From Proteromonas lacertae (lineage: Eukaryota > Sar > Bigyra > Opalinata > Proteromonadidae), in contig NGBS01000021.1 in NCBI GenBank assembly GCA_002245135.1, positions 62,001 through 126,000 on the forward strand: a stretch of 64,000 bases of DNA, in the 5' to 3' direction. The notes beneath the pieces were generated by a model, which saw nothing but the letters and a program-made list of their open reading frames with translations, was not told where the DNA came from and did not search any database. Both the position numbers and the translations under genes were made by a program. This document shows, piece by piece, positions 38,453 to 51,491 of this stretch (the first letter of the stretch is position 1; each line of letters opens with the position of its first letter).

Positions 38453-39956
38453 ATTAGTAATTTTATATACATCATTTGGAAAAGTAATCGAAGAGAATGA
38501 TATTCCTGAAGATAAGTATTTCTTTTTATTATTCAATTTAATAGGTTCTACTCATTCATTAGTTTATTTGGACCATATTTATCACTACTAACCATTTATA
38601 CACCAATTCATAACGATCCATCTCCCAATTATTACAATGCTACAATAAGTATATTACAGAAAACCAAACAATGGTTAATCAAATATCCAAAATATATTAA
38701 TGAGATTAAAAGTATCGTATCATCAGTACAGATTATATTAGCAAACTTAATGGTTTATTACTTAAATACTCCTATTGAAATTGTATAATAAATCTACTAT
38801 ATTAATTTAGAATAACAATTATCAAGATATAATACCATTATTCTATGGAGGTATGAAGAAAAAGAATATTAATGCAAATGACAGTTCTAATGAGATATCA
38901 AGTGAAATATTCAACTTATTTATATCAAATTATATAATTTATGATAATAACTACAGAATAACCTCACAAGTAATCAACAAAGAATTAAAAGAATTGACAA
39001 TTTTATTATTCAAACACATTTTACGATATTCAAATATTCATTTAGATGAATTATCACTTGTAAATGAGAAAACAACAACTGCAATAATGAAATGTTTAGG
39101 TAATTTCAGAATATGGTATTTATCTAAACCAAATGAAGATAGAATTCGCATAACAGATTATATGATATATATATTATCATTTATCAATGAAAATATTGAT
39201 GTTTATAAAGAAAATAGTGTTAATGAAGATTATGTAAAGTCAGTATGTAATATTACATTGAAAATGATACAGAATGAGATGAATAGTGATGAAATATTGA
39301 ATTATATACAAATTAATGAAGAATATTCTAAACTGTATTTATTATTATTTTAGTAATCTATTTAATAGAAGAAAGAACGTTTTGAATGATTTATATAGAA
39401 TCACTACTGATCGTGAGTTACAATTAACAAATTCATTTTATATATCTCTATTTAAGTATTTATATTATTTTTATGATTATTAGAAATACATATTCACTGT
39501 TTAATAACAAATACATCATTAATAAAGAGAATCAAACACAATTGAACAAAATCATTATCAATTATATAGAATACATAACAAATCAATTGCAGATAGCATT
39601 ATATTCATCACTAGATAATATAAATTATAATATTATATTACCTTTTAAACACATATTCACAAATCAATTCAGTGATTATATAATTCAATCCAATACAGTG
39701 TCTATATTAGTGGATATAACTCAAAAGACTAATAATAGCGTTGTTAATGAAGTTTTATTTTCATTTGATCAATGGGTTACACTGTATATTGATCAAAATG
39801 ATAATAGCTTGGATTCTGGTTTGAATGAGATATGTAAAAGAAGGTGTTTGTATATTTGTGGTTATTTACTATTCACTGTATATCTTATGTTTATAGTTAT
39901 TAGGATAATATTGAAGTAAATACATTAGAAAATATGTTATATTCTTTATATAAGTA

Positions 39957-39979
39957 CAGTCAAAAACCTTTAACTTGAA
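39957..39979 (+). repeat. Left terminal inverted repeat of the transposon
   Basis: 23 bases starting CAGTCAAAAACC, the exact reverse complement of 43219-43241. A TA dinucleotide lies immediately outside. Confidence 0.95.
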
Positions 39980-40535
39980 CAGCTTGAATAGCGAAAAAAT
40001 AACCAAAAATACCCCCATATTCAAGTTATGGTTTTATATATTAGAGGTGTTTGTTGGGGTTTTGAAATAGATAAGACGTTGTTATAAAACATCTATATAT
40101 CTATAGTCTTTTTATTTTCGCTATATATTTACATTACTATCTTATTTTGTTATTGTTTGATATATTATAAGTTATTATATATTAAAATCTTTATATACTG
40201 CTTCATGAATTGTATGTAGTGACTAGAGCATTTTAATTGTTGAATACTATTTAATTTGAGAAAAGAGTGGAAATTTCCTAATATTTGTTATGAATTAAGT
40301 TTAAACTAATGAATATTATAATCTATTTATGCTACGTATTACAGTTTTATAAAAAATGAAACGATCAAATTATTTTATACTTAGAATTCTTGTCTTTATA
40401 ACCACATCTAGGCATCTACATAATAAAATAACCATATCAACACCTTCTACTTATTTTATTGATTGATATTTTATAGTTAAACCCTCCAAAAAACAATTAA
40501 CAAATAAAATATGATGTAAAAATAATAGTATTAAT

Positions 40536-42164
40536 CTATAAATTGGTTTTTAATTCGTCAAAACATTTTGATATCCTTTGTTTCTTAACGTCATTCATAT
40601 TGCAACATGATCTGTATAGTTTATTAAGTTTTCTTTTGAATTTTGTTGTCATTAATTCTTCTTTTTTGTCACTATCTATAATATTTTCAGTGATATTCAT
40701 CGAAGTGTCATTAATGACTGAAACTTGAAAGGCTGGAGACTCTTCAAAATGCATAAATGGACAAAGATCTTCAATTCTAGTTGCAGAATATAATGAAGTA
40801 CCTGTAATGAATGTACTTTTACTGTTTATAGGATTTAAAACCTTTATTTTTTCAAGAATATCAGCCAATGCTAACCTTAATTTTACACTATGGTCTTCTT
40901 CTGGTGGTAATAATTCTAGAACTCTTTCGAGCTTCGCCATTTGAGTTACAGTAGGTATTGTTGACTGTTTCCAGCAATTGATTACTGTTGAAGATTTCAT
41001 TTCATTAAATACAGTTGTCATATAAACAATCGAATCTGCAATATTAGGAGTTTTACCAAATTTCAATCCACCCATTCCATTTTTTACTTTTATTCGTCTA
41101 ATTTCTTCGAAATTGTCAATAGTTTTCACACATTCATTGAGGATTGATGTCTTGTAATTGCCCTTCAAAGCACTAATGATACCTTGATCTAGAGGCTGTA
41201 ATTTAGCAGTTGTATTTGGGGGTAAATATATGATTTCCAAATTTTTATACTTATCTTTTGATAATTCTTTCGGATGTCCACTGAAGTTATCCATTATTAA
41301 TAATATTTTACTATCTCCTAATGTTGACGTTACTGCTGGCATAAATATTTCATCAATCCAATAAATGAAAACAGTCGAATCCATCCAAGCATGATGTTGA
41401 CTGGTATAACATTTCGGAACATCACTGAAACAGTTTGGTTTTTTGGCCTTTCCAATGAACAATAATGGAATATATACACTGTTATCCATGTTGACTGTGA
41501 CTGCTATAGATATTCGTTGTTTAGACATCTTAAAACCTCGAAAATCTGATTTTTCTACATTTTTTACAACACATTTTTGAGGTAATTGCTGGTAAAATAG
41601 TGAGGTTTCATCCATATTGAAGATATATTTAGGCTCATATTGACTCATTACATCTTGTATTGGCTTTAGATTCACAGTACCTACAGAGAAAGCTTCTCCA
41701 TGTAATACGATACAAGATAAACCATTTCTTTTCATGAATCCATTTATATAGCTTTGACTTACTATAGCTTTACCTACATTATTCTTGTTTAGTATCCTAG
41801 CTTCACTTAATAATAAACTTTTCGTGACAGGAATATGTGTCAAAGGTAGTTTTTTATAAGCTTCATCAAACCATATCTTCAAACCTTTTTCCAATTTAGG
41901 GTTTTGTGTTTTTTTTTCTCTTTTAATAGTAGCCATGTATTTATCACAGTCAAAATACTTCATTATTGTATCTCTATTATAAAGCCAGTTAGTAATCGTA
42001 GAGTTAACAACATTCAATTTTGCCATCACCTTAGCTCTTGTTGTTTTCTTGTTATCAAGCTCATATACAGCCTCTGCTTTCTCTGCTAATGTTCTATTAT
42101 TGCATTTTCTAGTAATAGTTGAGTTTTGACAAGACATAAAAGGCGCTTTGTTCAAAAAATTCAA
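40536..42164 (-). CDS. Pogo/Tigger-family transposase (CENP-B-like HTH plus DDE_1)
   Basis: A single-exon gene of 542 residues; a second Met nine residues in (MSCQNSTITRK) could be the true start. The N-terminal 60 residues form a CENP-B/pogo-type helix-turn-helix (ATTRAKVMAKLNVVNSTITNW region). A second Tc5-type HTH follows (LKIWFDEAYKKLPLTHIPVT). The DDE_1 catalytic core shows the three acidic residues in NMDETSLFY, LLIMDNFSGHP and LPPNTTAKLQPLDQG. About 33 residues separate the second and third Asp, as expected for this family. No stop or frameshift interrupts the frame, and all three catalytic residues are present. The protein would bind the element ends and excise and reinsert at TA. Unlike the host genes it has no introns. 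Confidence 0.95.
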   Translation of the reverse strand: MNFLNKAPFMSCQNSTITRKCNNRTLAEKAEAVYELDNKKTTRAKVMAKLNVVNSTITNWLYNRDTIMKYFDCDKYMATIKREKKTQNPKLEKGLKIWFDEAYKKLPLTHIPVTKSLLLSEARILNKNNVGKAIVSQSYINGFMKRNGLSCIVLHGEAFSVGTVNLKPIQDVMSQYEPKYIFNMDETSLFYQQLPQKCVVKNVEKSDFRGFKMSKQRISIAVTVNMDNSVYIPLLFIGKAKKPNCFSDVPKCYTSQHHAWMDSTVFIYWIDEIFMPAVTSTLGDSKILLIMDNFSGHPKELSKDKYKNLEIIYLPPNTTAKLQPLDQGIISALKGNYKTSILNECVKTIDNFEEIRRIKVKNGMGGLKFGKTPNIADSIVYMTTVFNEMKSSTVINCWKQSTIPTVTQMAKLERVLELLPPEEDHSVKLRLALADILEKIKVLNPINSKSTFITGTSLYSATRIEDLCPFMHFEESPAFQVSVINDTSMNITENIIDSDKKEELMTTKFKRKLNKLYRSCCNMNDVKKQRISKCFDELKTNL

Positions 42165-43218
42165 GCCGAGCCAAGAGAAAAGAAAAGGAATAAATGTAGT
42201 CTAGTCTTATTTAGTGAAATAAAATTCATATTTTGTGTCAACATCGTCAATAGATGTTGAGAATATCTACGCAGAAATTGATCATCAAGCTTGTATGTAC
42301 CATTTATTAAATTAGCACTTTATTGTTTATTACATCAAATCAGCATAACAATTATAACAACAATATAAAAAATATTACGGATTTAAATTACTGTTTCACT
42401 ATTTATTTTCGATTTTCTAACTTCTTCATCTCTATATACATCAATAACATTATTCATTTCAAATTAGATTCTTTTTAATGTAAAACCTATTACTCCATAT
42501 TTACTTCTAATCATTCAATTGAAAGATATATATCAACCAATTTACATTATTAAATGTATTGTCTTATCTCATACACTATTTCTGAATAACTTATGTGCAT
42601 TATTTCCAACAATTATGTTTTACATCATAACTAATAGTAATGTTGTGATTATACTAGCGTATATCATTTTTCATCAACCAGAACAGTGGTTTTACAGCTT
42701 ACATTTCATTCAACTGTATAGACATCACATTATTTGGTATTTTCTGAAGGTAATGTGTAATTATAGATTATTCTTTTCTTATTAAGCTGAATATTCATTG
42801 CATTTACTCCATTTACTTCATTTATTATCAGTTTCTGAGGTTGATTTCACTTATTCTTAGAACATTATCGAAAGTCAAAAAAACATTTACTATATTCACT
42901 CCAATTACCATCAACACAAATACTAAGTCTCAATCTACTATAATAAATAATTTAATTCCCAAACTACTCCCAAATATTTCTTATAATTTCTAATCTCTAT
43001 CAAATAACCATTTTTATTATTCTGCATACCTATAGAAATAAAATAAAAGCTATATACTTCATAATATATTAAACATTTACTCATTTATTTTAAATGAGCT
43101 ATAAAATAATAATACTTGTAGAGAATGTTATGTAACAAAGAAAAGTTTTAAAATTAAATACCCCAACTTAACACAAAATGCAAAAACTTTGAAAGAAAAA
43201 TGGTTCAAGTTATAAAAA

Positions 43219-43241
43219 TTCAAGTTAAAGGTTTTTGACTG
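43219..43241 (-). repeat. Right terminal inverted repeat of the transposon
   Basis: 23 bases ending GGTTTTTGACTG, a perfect inverted copy of the left end. It is followed by TA, after which the HECT exon resumes. Confidence 0.95.
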
Positions 43242-46200
43242 TATTCAAAAGTGAATAGAATAGAATTATTTTCTATTATTGATTTATCAAGCATTTTAAA
43301 TGTATATTTTGTTTATATATATATGTCGAATAGATATTTAGTATTCATTTAAAGTCAAATAATTGGAGAATATCCTATATTTTATTCCATTTATTTTATG
43401 AAGTATTTGATTATTATTCATCATCACAATTTGAAACAACAGTTTGGAATGAACCAATAGAAATACAGAATCAGAAATATGCGTTTAGTGATTTTATTAT
43501 GTTATTATTATCATATATAAATACAAGTGAAGAATCAGATAACTATACAGACAATATGTTATTTATAAAACATTTACATCAACAAACTATATACTTTATT
43601 TTACATTTGCTAACTTTACCGAATTGGCATTGTAGAATATTTGATATATTTAACGAATTACTTACAAAATCATTTGTACAATACAATGAGAATAATTGTG
43701 TTGCAATTTACTCAGTTTTTACCAATACAATCAATAATATCATCACATATGGAACAATAGTGAAGTATTACAATAAAAACAATGATAATAACAGTAGCAA
43801 TTGTTATGGAATTGTAAATGATGTAAAATATCATAAAACTAATAGAAATATTAATTGTTTTATAACTCCATTATGCTCAGAATGTAATAAAATGAATGAT
43901 TTTGTTGATTTAATATATCGTAATGAAGAAAGTGAAGGAATGAATTTACCAATTGATTTATATAATATTCTACCAGTTGAACAGTCAAATGATGTTGTTT
44001 ATAATGAAGATTTTATATTACTATTGTTTCAACATTTTCCACTACTCTTCGATGAAGATCAAAAGTATATTTTATATACATTTTAATTATTTTGATGAAT
44101 AGATCAGTCTCAGATTATTCTAAATCAATATATCTCCATTGTATATATAATATAGTCAAATCAAAGGAAGATAATCAAATAATCACTATAATAAACAGTA
44201 ATAGTGAATTATATGATGAAATAATAAACAATTTAATATATTATATAACAATTCCAATCTCAGATATTAGCATTGAAAACTATCATGAATATGAATATAC
44301 TTATTATTGTAATTATAACTATATTATAAATAAAACTACAGATTGTGATAATAATAATAATAATACCAACACTCCTCATAATTCTGTTGTTTCATCGTCA
44401 CCTGTTTCATTATCCAATCATAATTCAATCATATCACCAATTCAAACAACAGCCAATCAGAATCAAGAGAATAATACATTTGAAATTGTAACTGATTGGA
44501 GATATTATAATGATTTTGAATGGATTCAAGTTAGTAGTGAAATGAATACTATTTTAAATAGATGTCATGAATTAGATATTAAGAATTTCAACTTTAGTGA
44601 TAGTTCAGGTATTAATTATGGTGTTGATTTAGATGAAATGACAATAACGTTTAGTTATAACCAATCAAATCCTGTTCCAACTATATTTCTATTGAGTCAT
44701 ATAAGTCCAGATGAATTATTTGAAAGTTATATTTCTTCATTAGTTTCAATTGGTATTGATTCTGAGTTAGTTTATGATATATTATTATCTGATGAAAAAG
44801 GATGTGCTCATGCTTATCAACAGCAAATAGAATTGTATTTACACCAATCAAAAGAGAGAGAAAGTGAAGAGAATATTGAAGAGAATAGATCAACTAAATA
44901 TTGTTTAAGTATATTTCATTTATATTTATTATTGGTTAGATGATGTATTATTTCAACAATATTATCAAAATTCAAATATTTATTCAAATACATCTGTGAA
45001 TAGTAATGATTATTTAGTTGATAATAATCCAATTGTATATTCATATTATTATGTTTATAGAGAAGATATTTTATGAATAAATCATCAGCAATAACTAGTA
45101 ATCTTCCACTAATCAAACAATACTCATCCAATAATAATAATAACAACAATTACAGCAATTCAGAAATAAGCAAAGTGATAAAGAAGAATAAAGAAAAGTA
45201 TTGTTATTTATCAAGAATTTACCAACAACCAGAAATAAAGAATATTTCTTATTTAATACTCCAAACTATTGATATTTATTTATTACATTATATGTTCAAT
45301 TATTTAGTTTCTTCATTTTTAAATCAAAAAGATCAAGATTTTCCTCTTCCTATCATATCGTTGAACAATAACAAAGATCCAAATGATATGTTGTTTTTAT
45401 TCACTAAAATAAATGAATATTACTATCATACTATTCATAATTATTACATATTAAATCAACAACAACTACAAGAGAATTATAAAAGTATATTTATTTGCTT
45501 TATTTATCTATTTGAATAGAAAAATGTCCAGAATCAAAGACATTGAAAGATTTAATAGCATACTGTATAAAAGTCTCTATAGAAGATATTACATCATTAG
45601 TTAACGATTACTCATATGATACAAGCAATCCAACTAATACATTAATCCAATATATTATCACTAATTCACAATATTTTGAAGTTACTTATATCATATCATA
45701 TTTAGTGATAATTACCTATACAATAGAAAATTATTTGATCTATTATCCATTATCACTGAATAATCCATCCATTTTGTTATTAAAAGAATTAGTATACAAT
45801 GTATTAGAAATATCTAAAGATGAAAAAGATGTTTCTATTGTTATTATATTATTATATAAATACATAATGCCGTATTATAAACCACCGCTCTATGAAATGC
45901 TAACTCCAATTATATCTGAAATATTTACCGTTTTATCAAACATTTTGGAAGATAATTTGAATGAGTATATAAATGAAGATGATCAAAGGTTATACCTACT
46001 ATTATATAACTCACAGAATGTGATTGAACAAGATAGAAACCACTTAAAATCAATTTATTTACAATCATTATTCAACATCTGTACAATATTAAATAAAACA
46101 AATGTTGAAAAATCTCCCTGTTTGGATGATCAGAAGATTATTTATTTTAATAAACCAAATAGTTATATAAAAATAAATGCTGGAGAAATATCACCTCCAT

Positions 46201-49200
46201 TCACAATAGATTTTGATATATTTATCAAACCACTTAAAGAAAACACATTCTATTCATTATTCACAAGTAAATCAAGTCAAATTATGTTGGAATATAAGAA
46301 TGAAACAACTTGTGATTTAGTATTTATTTTTCAACTAAAACCTATTCGTTTTGCAACGAACTTATTTTATAATGAATGGATTCATTTGACAATAACTGCT
46401 ACTTCTCATACAATTGCATTATATTACAATTACATAATATCAGAATCACATTCACTTAATAAAGATATATATTTTCCACTTCAATATATTGGTAATTATT
46501 CTGATAATTCATTTAAAGGATCTATCCAAGATCTGAGTGTTTGGAATTTGGCTCGAACCTCTGAAGAAATAATCAATACAAAGGAAATACCATTTGATTA
46601 CACAATTGTTCCAAATTCATTAATTATTCATTTATTATTTAATGAGAATGTTGGCAATATTATTGTTGATAAGAGATGGGGATTAGAACCTTCCAACTGT
46701 TATAATATCGAATGGATTAAACCTGAAGAAGAAAACATACCGTTTCATATTAGAAAGAAAGTATAATTGTTTTTAATCTTATTTAAAATAGCATAAATGT
46801 AGTAAAGAAAGTGATTATATAATATATTCAGGTAGTTTATATATCAATAAGTATTCAGGAGTAGTTAATGATATTGATAAATTATTGATTAAATTGTATC
46901 TTAATAAAGACTATTCATATGGTTATATCGAATTCTATGAATTGTATATTGTTTATTCTGTCACATGTCAAAGAAGAGAAGATTCACTAGAGATTAATAT
47001 TGATAAATGTTTATATGTATATATATATTATTTTATTTATTTATTATGTGATATATATAATGAATAGGATAATAATACAGTTTCATTAAAGTGGTTATCT
47101 TCAATCAGTTTAATATGTCAATTTTCACCACATATTTCAGTAACATCTCCAAATCAATCACCAACTTCATCATTTCTTACAAAAGTTGATTCTAACAAAT
47201 CCTTACCAGATATGATCTATTTACCATCACCAGATTCTCCAGATAAACTAATACCAGTATCTCCAGAGAAGATTTCATTATCGATAATGTTAAGAGGAAG
47301 TTGGTCTGGTCATTTTGAGAATAGTGATAATATTCTTATTCCGCAAGGATTCTTTTATAATTCAATACTATGTAATAATGATATTAAATACAATTGTGAA
47401 GAGAATATCGTATATAATACAACAGATCATGTAAGATGGAATACTATTCTATTCTCAATTGAAGAACTTTCTGGAAAAGATGAAAAACTCTCTCTTTCAA
47501 CAGAAGGAATAAAATCAGGTACTTATTACTGGGAATTTGAAGTAATATCCAATAATAGTGGTTTTATAGGTATTGGAATAGGAAATAATCAATGTAATGT
47601 GAATAATTATTTAGGTTCTGATAGATATGGATGGTCATTTCAATGTACTCACGAAGTATGGCATAATGGAATTCATAACAGTTATTCAGATTCAATTAAT
47701 ATAAAATCAGGTGATATTATTGGTGTAGAATTGAATTTAATTGAAGGAACTTTGAGATATTTTATTAATAATGTGAGTTGTGGTATTGCTTTTGATCATT
47801 TGAACTCTGATGTTATTATAACTTCATTAGGTGTATTACCTGCTGTTTCAATGCTTGGTGATAAAGATAAAATCAAATTAAAAGGTTTTGCGAATGGTGA
47901 ATATAAGTTATACTATGAACCAAGTTACAATATTAAATATTATAATGGTAAATATTATAATGGAATGAGACATGGTTATGGAATGATAGAAACAAGGAAT
48001 AATTCAACCTTGGAAGGATATTTCTGTTATAATTGTCAAATTGGTTTGCATAAGAAAGTATTGAGCAATAGAAATGTTTGTTATTTCGTTATTGAAAGAA
48101 ATAGAATTGTAAAACCAGCTACTGAGAAAGATATTGATTATTTTAATAGTATATATAAATTGTGTTTATATTTTTGTATAGAATTATTACCACCAAAATC
48201 AGATCTTTATGATGAAAGTTCATTAATATCTGTTTATAATGCAATAACAATGTATGGCACATTTTATGTTTCAACAATAAGCAATAATGCCAATATCTCT
48301 ACAATCAACAAAGGTTCAAATATTATAGTGGATAATTCAGTAACATCTTCTTCATCAACTGTATCACCATCAACGATTATTCATTCTAATAACTCACAGA
48401 AAGGAATGATATTCAATAATGAAGGTTATACAACTGGTATTCATTATTGGGAATGTTCTGTTCATTGTCCTTATATTGATTCATCAGTTTTTATTGGTGT
48501 TTCTCCTTTAATCCCTAACTGTATATTATCCAATAATTGGTATGGAATTGGATTGACTAATAACAGATTACTAAAGGTTAATGGAAATGAAAAAGTTTAT
48601 GGCAAAGCATTTAATAATGAAGATGTGATTGGTATTTTGTTGAATTTATATAATAGTATAATATTCAATGAATATATATATATATATTTGCGTATAGATA
48701 CTATAAGTTTCATTAAAGAAGGTGAAGATTATTCATTCTTCAATAAAAGAATAACAAATATGGGAGTTGCTGTTGATGGAATAAAGTCTCAATTTAGAAC
48801 AAATAACAAAATATTTACACCATTATATCCATGTTATGGTGTAAAAACAAGAGATAGTTCAATAGCAATAGATAATTCGAGATCTTTTCACTTATATTTA
48901 GATGATAATGATATTGATGTATTTAAGAATTATTCCCTTTGTAATGAAATATTTTCTATACTTATTAATAATCAAAAATCTATATCTCCATACTTAGAAA
49001 ATCAAATAAAGAAGTATTATTTGATATATACTTCGAATTGTTTCAAACCATATAAAACAAGAATTGGAATTCCAATTTATATTGATATTTCAACAGGTAT
49101 ATGAATATATCTATAAATATAATGATAATAGAAACAATATCCAACTTCTTACAAAGTACATATAATCATGGAACAGTTGTATCATACGTTGATTATCAAA

Positions 49201-51019
49201 TTGAAATAATTGGAGTTGCTTATAATAGGTTGTTTGTTAAGAAATATGGCGATGTTTGGATTATCAATGATAGTGAATTAGATGTGTTGAAAAAGATGGA
49301 AGTATTGAATGAAGGAAAAGGTATAATTTGATTATCAATTATTATATATTATAGAAATACATAAATCATCATCATTATTATCATCGTTAGAGATTACACA
49401 GTTGTTGAACAAATATATTGAAGATGATAAATCAACAAACATATTAGAAAGTTCAAATTTAATAGATTTCATTCAGTTTATTAATGATTATAGTGAAAAG
49501 CACTCAATATTACCAAGAGAACTTACGATTGATATATTATTATCACATTATGAAGGTTCAGAAGCTGATTTATACAAAATTGTAATTACTTTTATTCTGT
49601 TATTCTTATTCAACCAATCAATAGCAGTTGTTTTACCATCAATTAATACATCTTTACATACAATGAAATATCCATCAAAATTGGTAAAAGATATACAGAA
49701 GTATAAATATTTAATGTTCTTTTCTACAAAATATCATTATTGGAATGTTATTTTGAAAGAGACAACTGAATGTACTCCATTGCCTTTAGTATTAATTATT
49801 ACTATGTATATTGTCTTTTAGGATGTTTTTGATAAACCTCTTTCAATTCCAACATTATCAGTGAAAAGAATAAGAATAGATGAATCTGATAATAATTCTA
49901 TCAATTCAATCAATACAAGTTTATATGGACAATATTGGGATTTATTAAGACAGTATATATCTCTATATTATATAATATTAATAGATTTCCATTATGTCAA
50001 TTTCGTCGTTCTTATATCCACAGTGAAGATAGTGGTCAACCAAGATGTTTTTACTTGAATCTGATTGGAGAAGGTGTTTATGATAGTGGTGGTCCATATA
50101 GAGAATTATTAACTTTAATATGTTCAAAAGAAGTTGTAGATGATTTCCACTTTTTAATTCCAATTCCTAATTCCAATTACAACTTGGGAAATGATTCTCA
50201 ATCATTGATATTCAATAGTTGTTATGAGAATAAAGACAAGTATTTCTATTTCTTAGGTATTTTATATGGAATATGTCAAAGAGATATGATTCGATTGGAT
50301 ATTGATATACATTCAATAATATGGAAGTATTTAGTAAATGAAGAAATTGTAAAGAAAGATATACTTGAAGTTGATAATTATATAGATGAAAATAATCCGT
50401 ATTTAATTATATATTTATATTATTAAATAGGTTTTTACTATTAGAAAAACAAATTCCATTGATAGAATCATTTAGAAATGGTTTATCTGAAGTTATTCCA
50501 ATGGATTTATCAATTATCTTCAATCCTTCAGAATTTGAGATTCTATTCACAGGACAGCATCATATTACAATTTCTTTATTGAAAAGTATTACTAGATATG
50601 AATCAGGATTATCAATCAATGAAAATAGAATAAAATTACTATGGCAATGTTTAGAAAGCTTCAATGAGACTGAATTAAAGAAATATTTGATGTTTGTTAC
50701 ATCCTGTTGTAAAATTCCAATATATAATAAGTCATTTTATATTAAAATATGTCCATTAAGCAATACTGTCCTTAATGCTGATGAATTATTACCTGCTTCT
50801 CATACATGCTTTTATACATTAAATTTACCCAATTATTCGTGTTTAGAAGTAATGAAACAGAAGTTATTATTAGCTATAAGCCAATGTGAAACTCTTGATT
50901 TAGATTTTCTACATCATTAACTCATTTGGTTAAATATTATTTTTTATATGTAAATTTATTGGATAATTACACAAATAAAACATAATTCAAGTAATAAATA
51001 TAAATAAAATGACTACTAA

Positions 51020-51355
51020 CTACAGATTTAACTGCTGATGAATTTTCTTATCCAATTTGCTTTCAATATTAGATAAACGAGTGTTAATATTACTTGACAT
51101 TGTTTCTATATCATTTATATCATTACTTAGTGTTGTGATTACTTTCAACGAATTCTCTACAAATATTGATCTTTTCTTCATATCTACATCTTTTATTTCT
51201 ATATAGGAGTAAAATTATTGTTTAATACTATCGATTAACTGTTTCATTTCTTCATCAATCTTAAGTATTGTTTCTTGACATTTTTCAATGTTAGATAAAT
51301 ACTCTTTTGTAATTGGTTTTAATTTTTCAGTTATTTGCCCATCAGTTGAAGCCAT
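51020..51355 (-). CDS. Small coiled-coil protein
   Basis: The start is the ATG at 51355 (MASTDGQITEKLKPITK). One intron of about 31 nt near 51230-51200 is removed to join LIDK to IKDVDMKKRSIFVENSL. The frame ends KLDKKIHQQLNL at TAG 51020. The roughly 100-residue product is almost wholly helical with heptad-like Ile/Leu spacing (LKVITTLSNDINDIETM, INTRLSNIESKLDKK). The C-terminal half has a faint resemblance to BRICK1/HSPC300 of the WAVE complex or to BLOC/BORC subunits, but too little to name it. No TM segment or signal peptide is seen. Confidence 0.6.
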
Positions 51356-51491
51356 AGAAAAGATTTTATAATCTGGTGATTTTTATTTATTCTGAAATTT
51401 TTGAAACACCACACAAATTTAAAAAGCATATATTACATATTGTAGTTATTTTATCAAATTAATATTGTCATATACGTAATGTTGTTATCTT

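Larger units (their letters stand above)
39957..43241. mobile_element. Complete pogo/Tigger-type (Tc1/mariner superfamily) DNA transposon
   Basis: The element is 3,285 bp, bounded by perfect 23-bp terminal inverted repeats that begin CAGTCAAAAACC and flanked by a TA target duplication (39955-39956 and 43242-43243). It carries one uninterrupted transposase gene on the minus strand. Subterminal copies of a TTCAAGTTA-like motif occur near both ends (about 40018-40026 and 43204-43212). Perfect ends and an intact gene suggest recent insertion and possible activity. The rest (39980-40535 and 42165-43218) is AT-rich and holds no credible gene. Confidence 0.93.
34359..50920 (+). pseudogene. Giant SPRY/LamG/MORN/HECT E3 ubiquitin ligase gene, disrupted by a transposon
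   Basis: Dozens of short exons encode one protein of roughly 4,000 residues. In order: a helical N-terminus, a SPRY-like domain (34975-35600), a ConA/LamG-like region (35730-36000), long helical stretches, a LamG-like domain (46130-46700; YNEWIHLTITATSHTIALYY), a SPRY domain (47420-47890; GTYYWEFEVISNNSGFIGIG), a MORN-like segment (YYNGKYYNGMRHGYGMI), another SPRY (48200-48800) and a HECT domain (about 49980-50917). HECT shows LIGEGVYDSGGPYRE and ASHTCFYTLNLPNYS, with the thioester Cys at 50807-50809. The start may be the ATG at 34359 (with a 20-nt intron) or at 34301 (27-nt intron); both lead into IDKLWNKSIPKT. A 3,285-bp transposon lies in a coding exon between bases two and three of a Tyr codon, so this copy cannot encode full-length protein. 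All other exons look intact. Confidence 0.8.

Noticed and set aside
42519-42785. 88-codon open frame inside the transposon
   Set aside because: It is hydrophobic by AT-rich composition, lies in the element's noncoding half, and resembles no transposon protein.
51020-51355. BRICK1/HSPC300 of the WAVE complex
   Set aside because: Only a short helical stretch is similar; heptad repeats alone give such resemblance.
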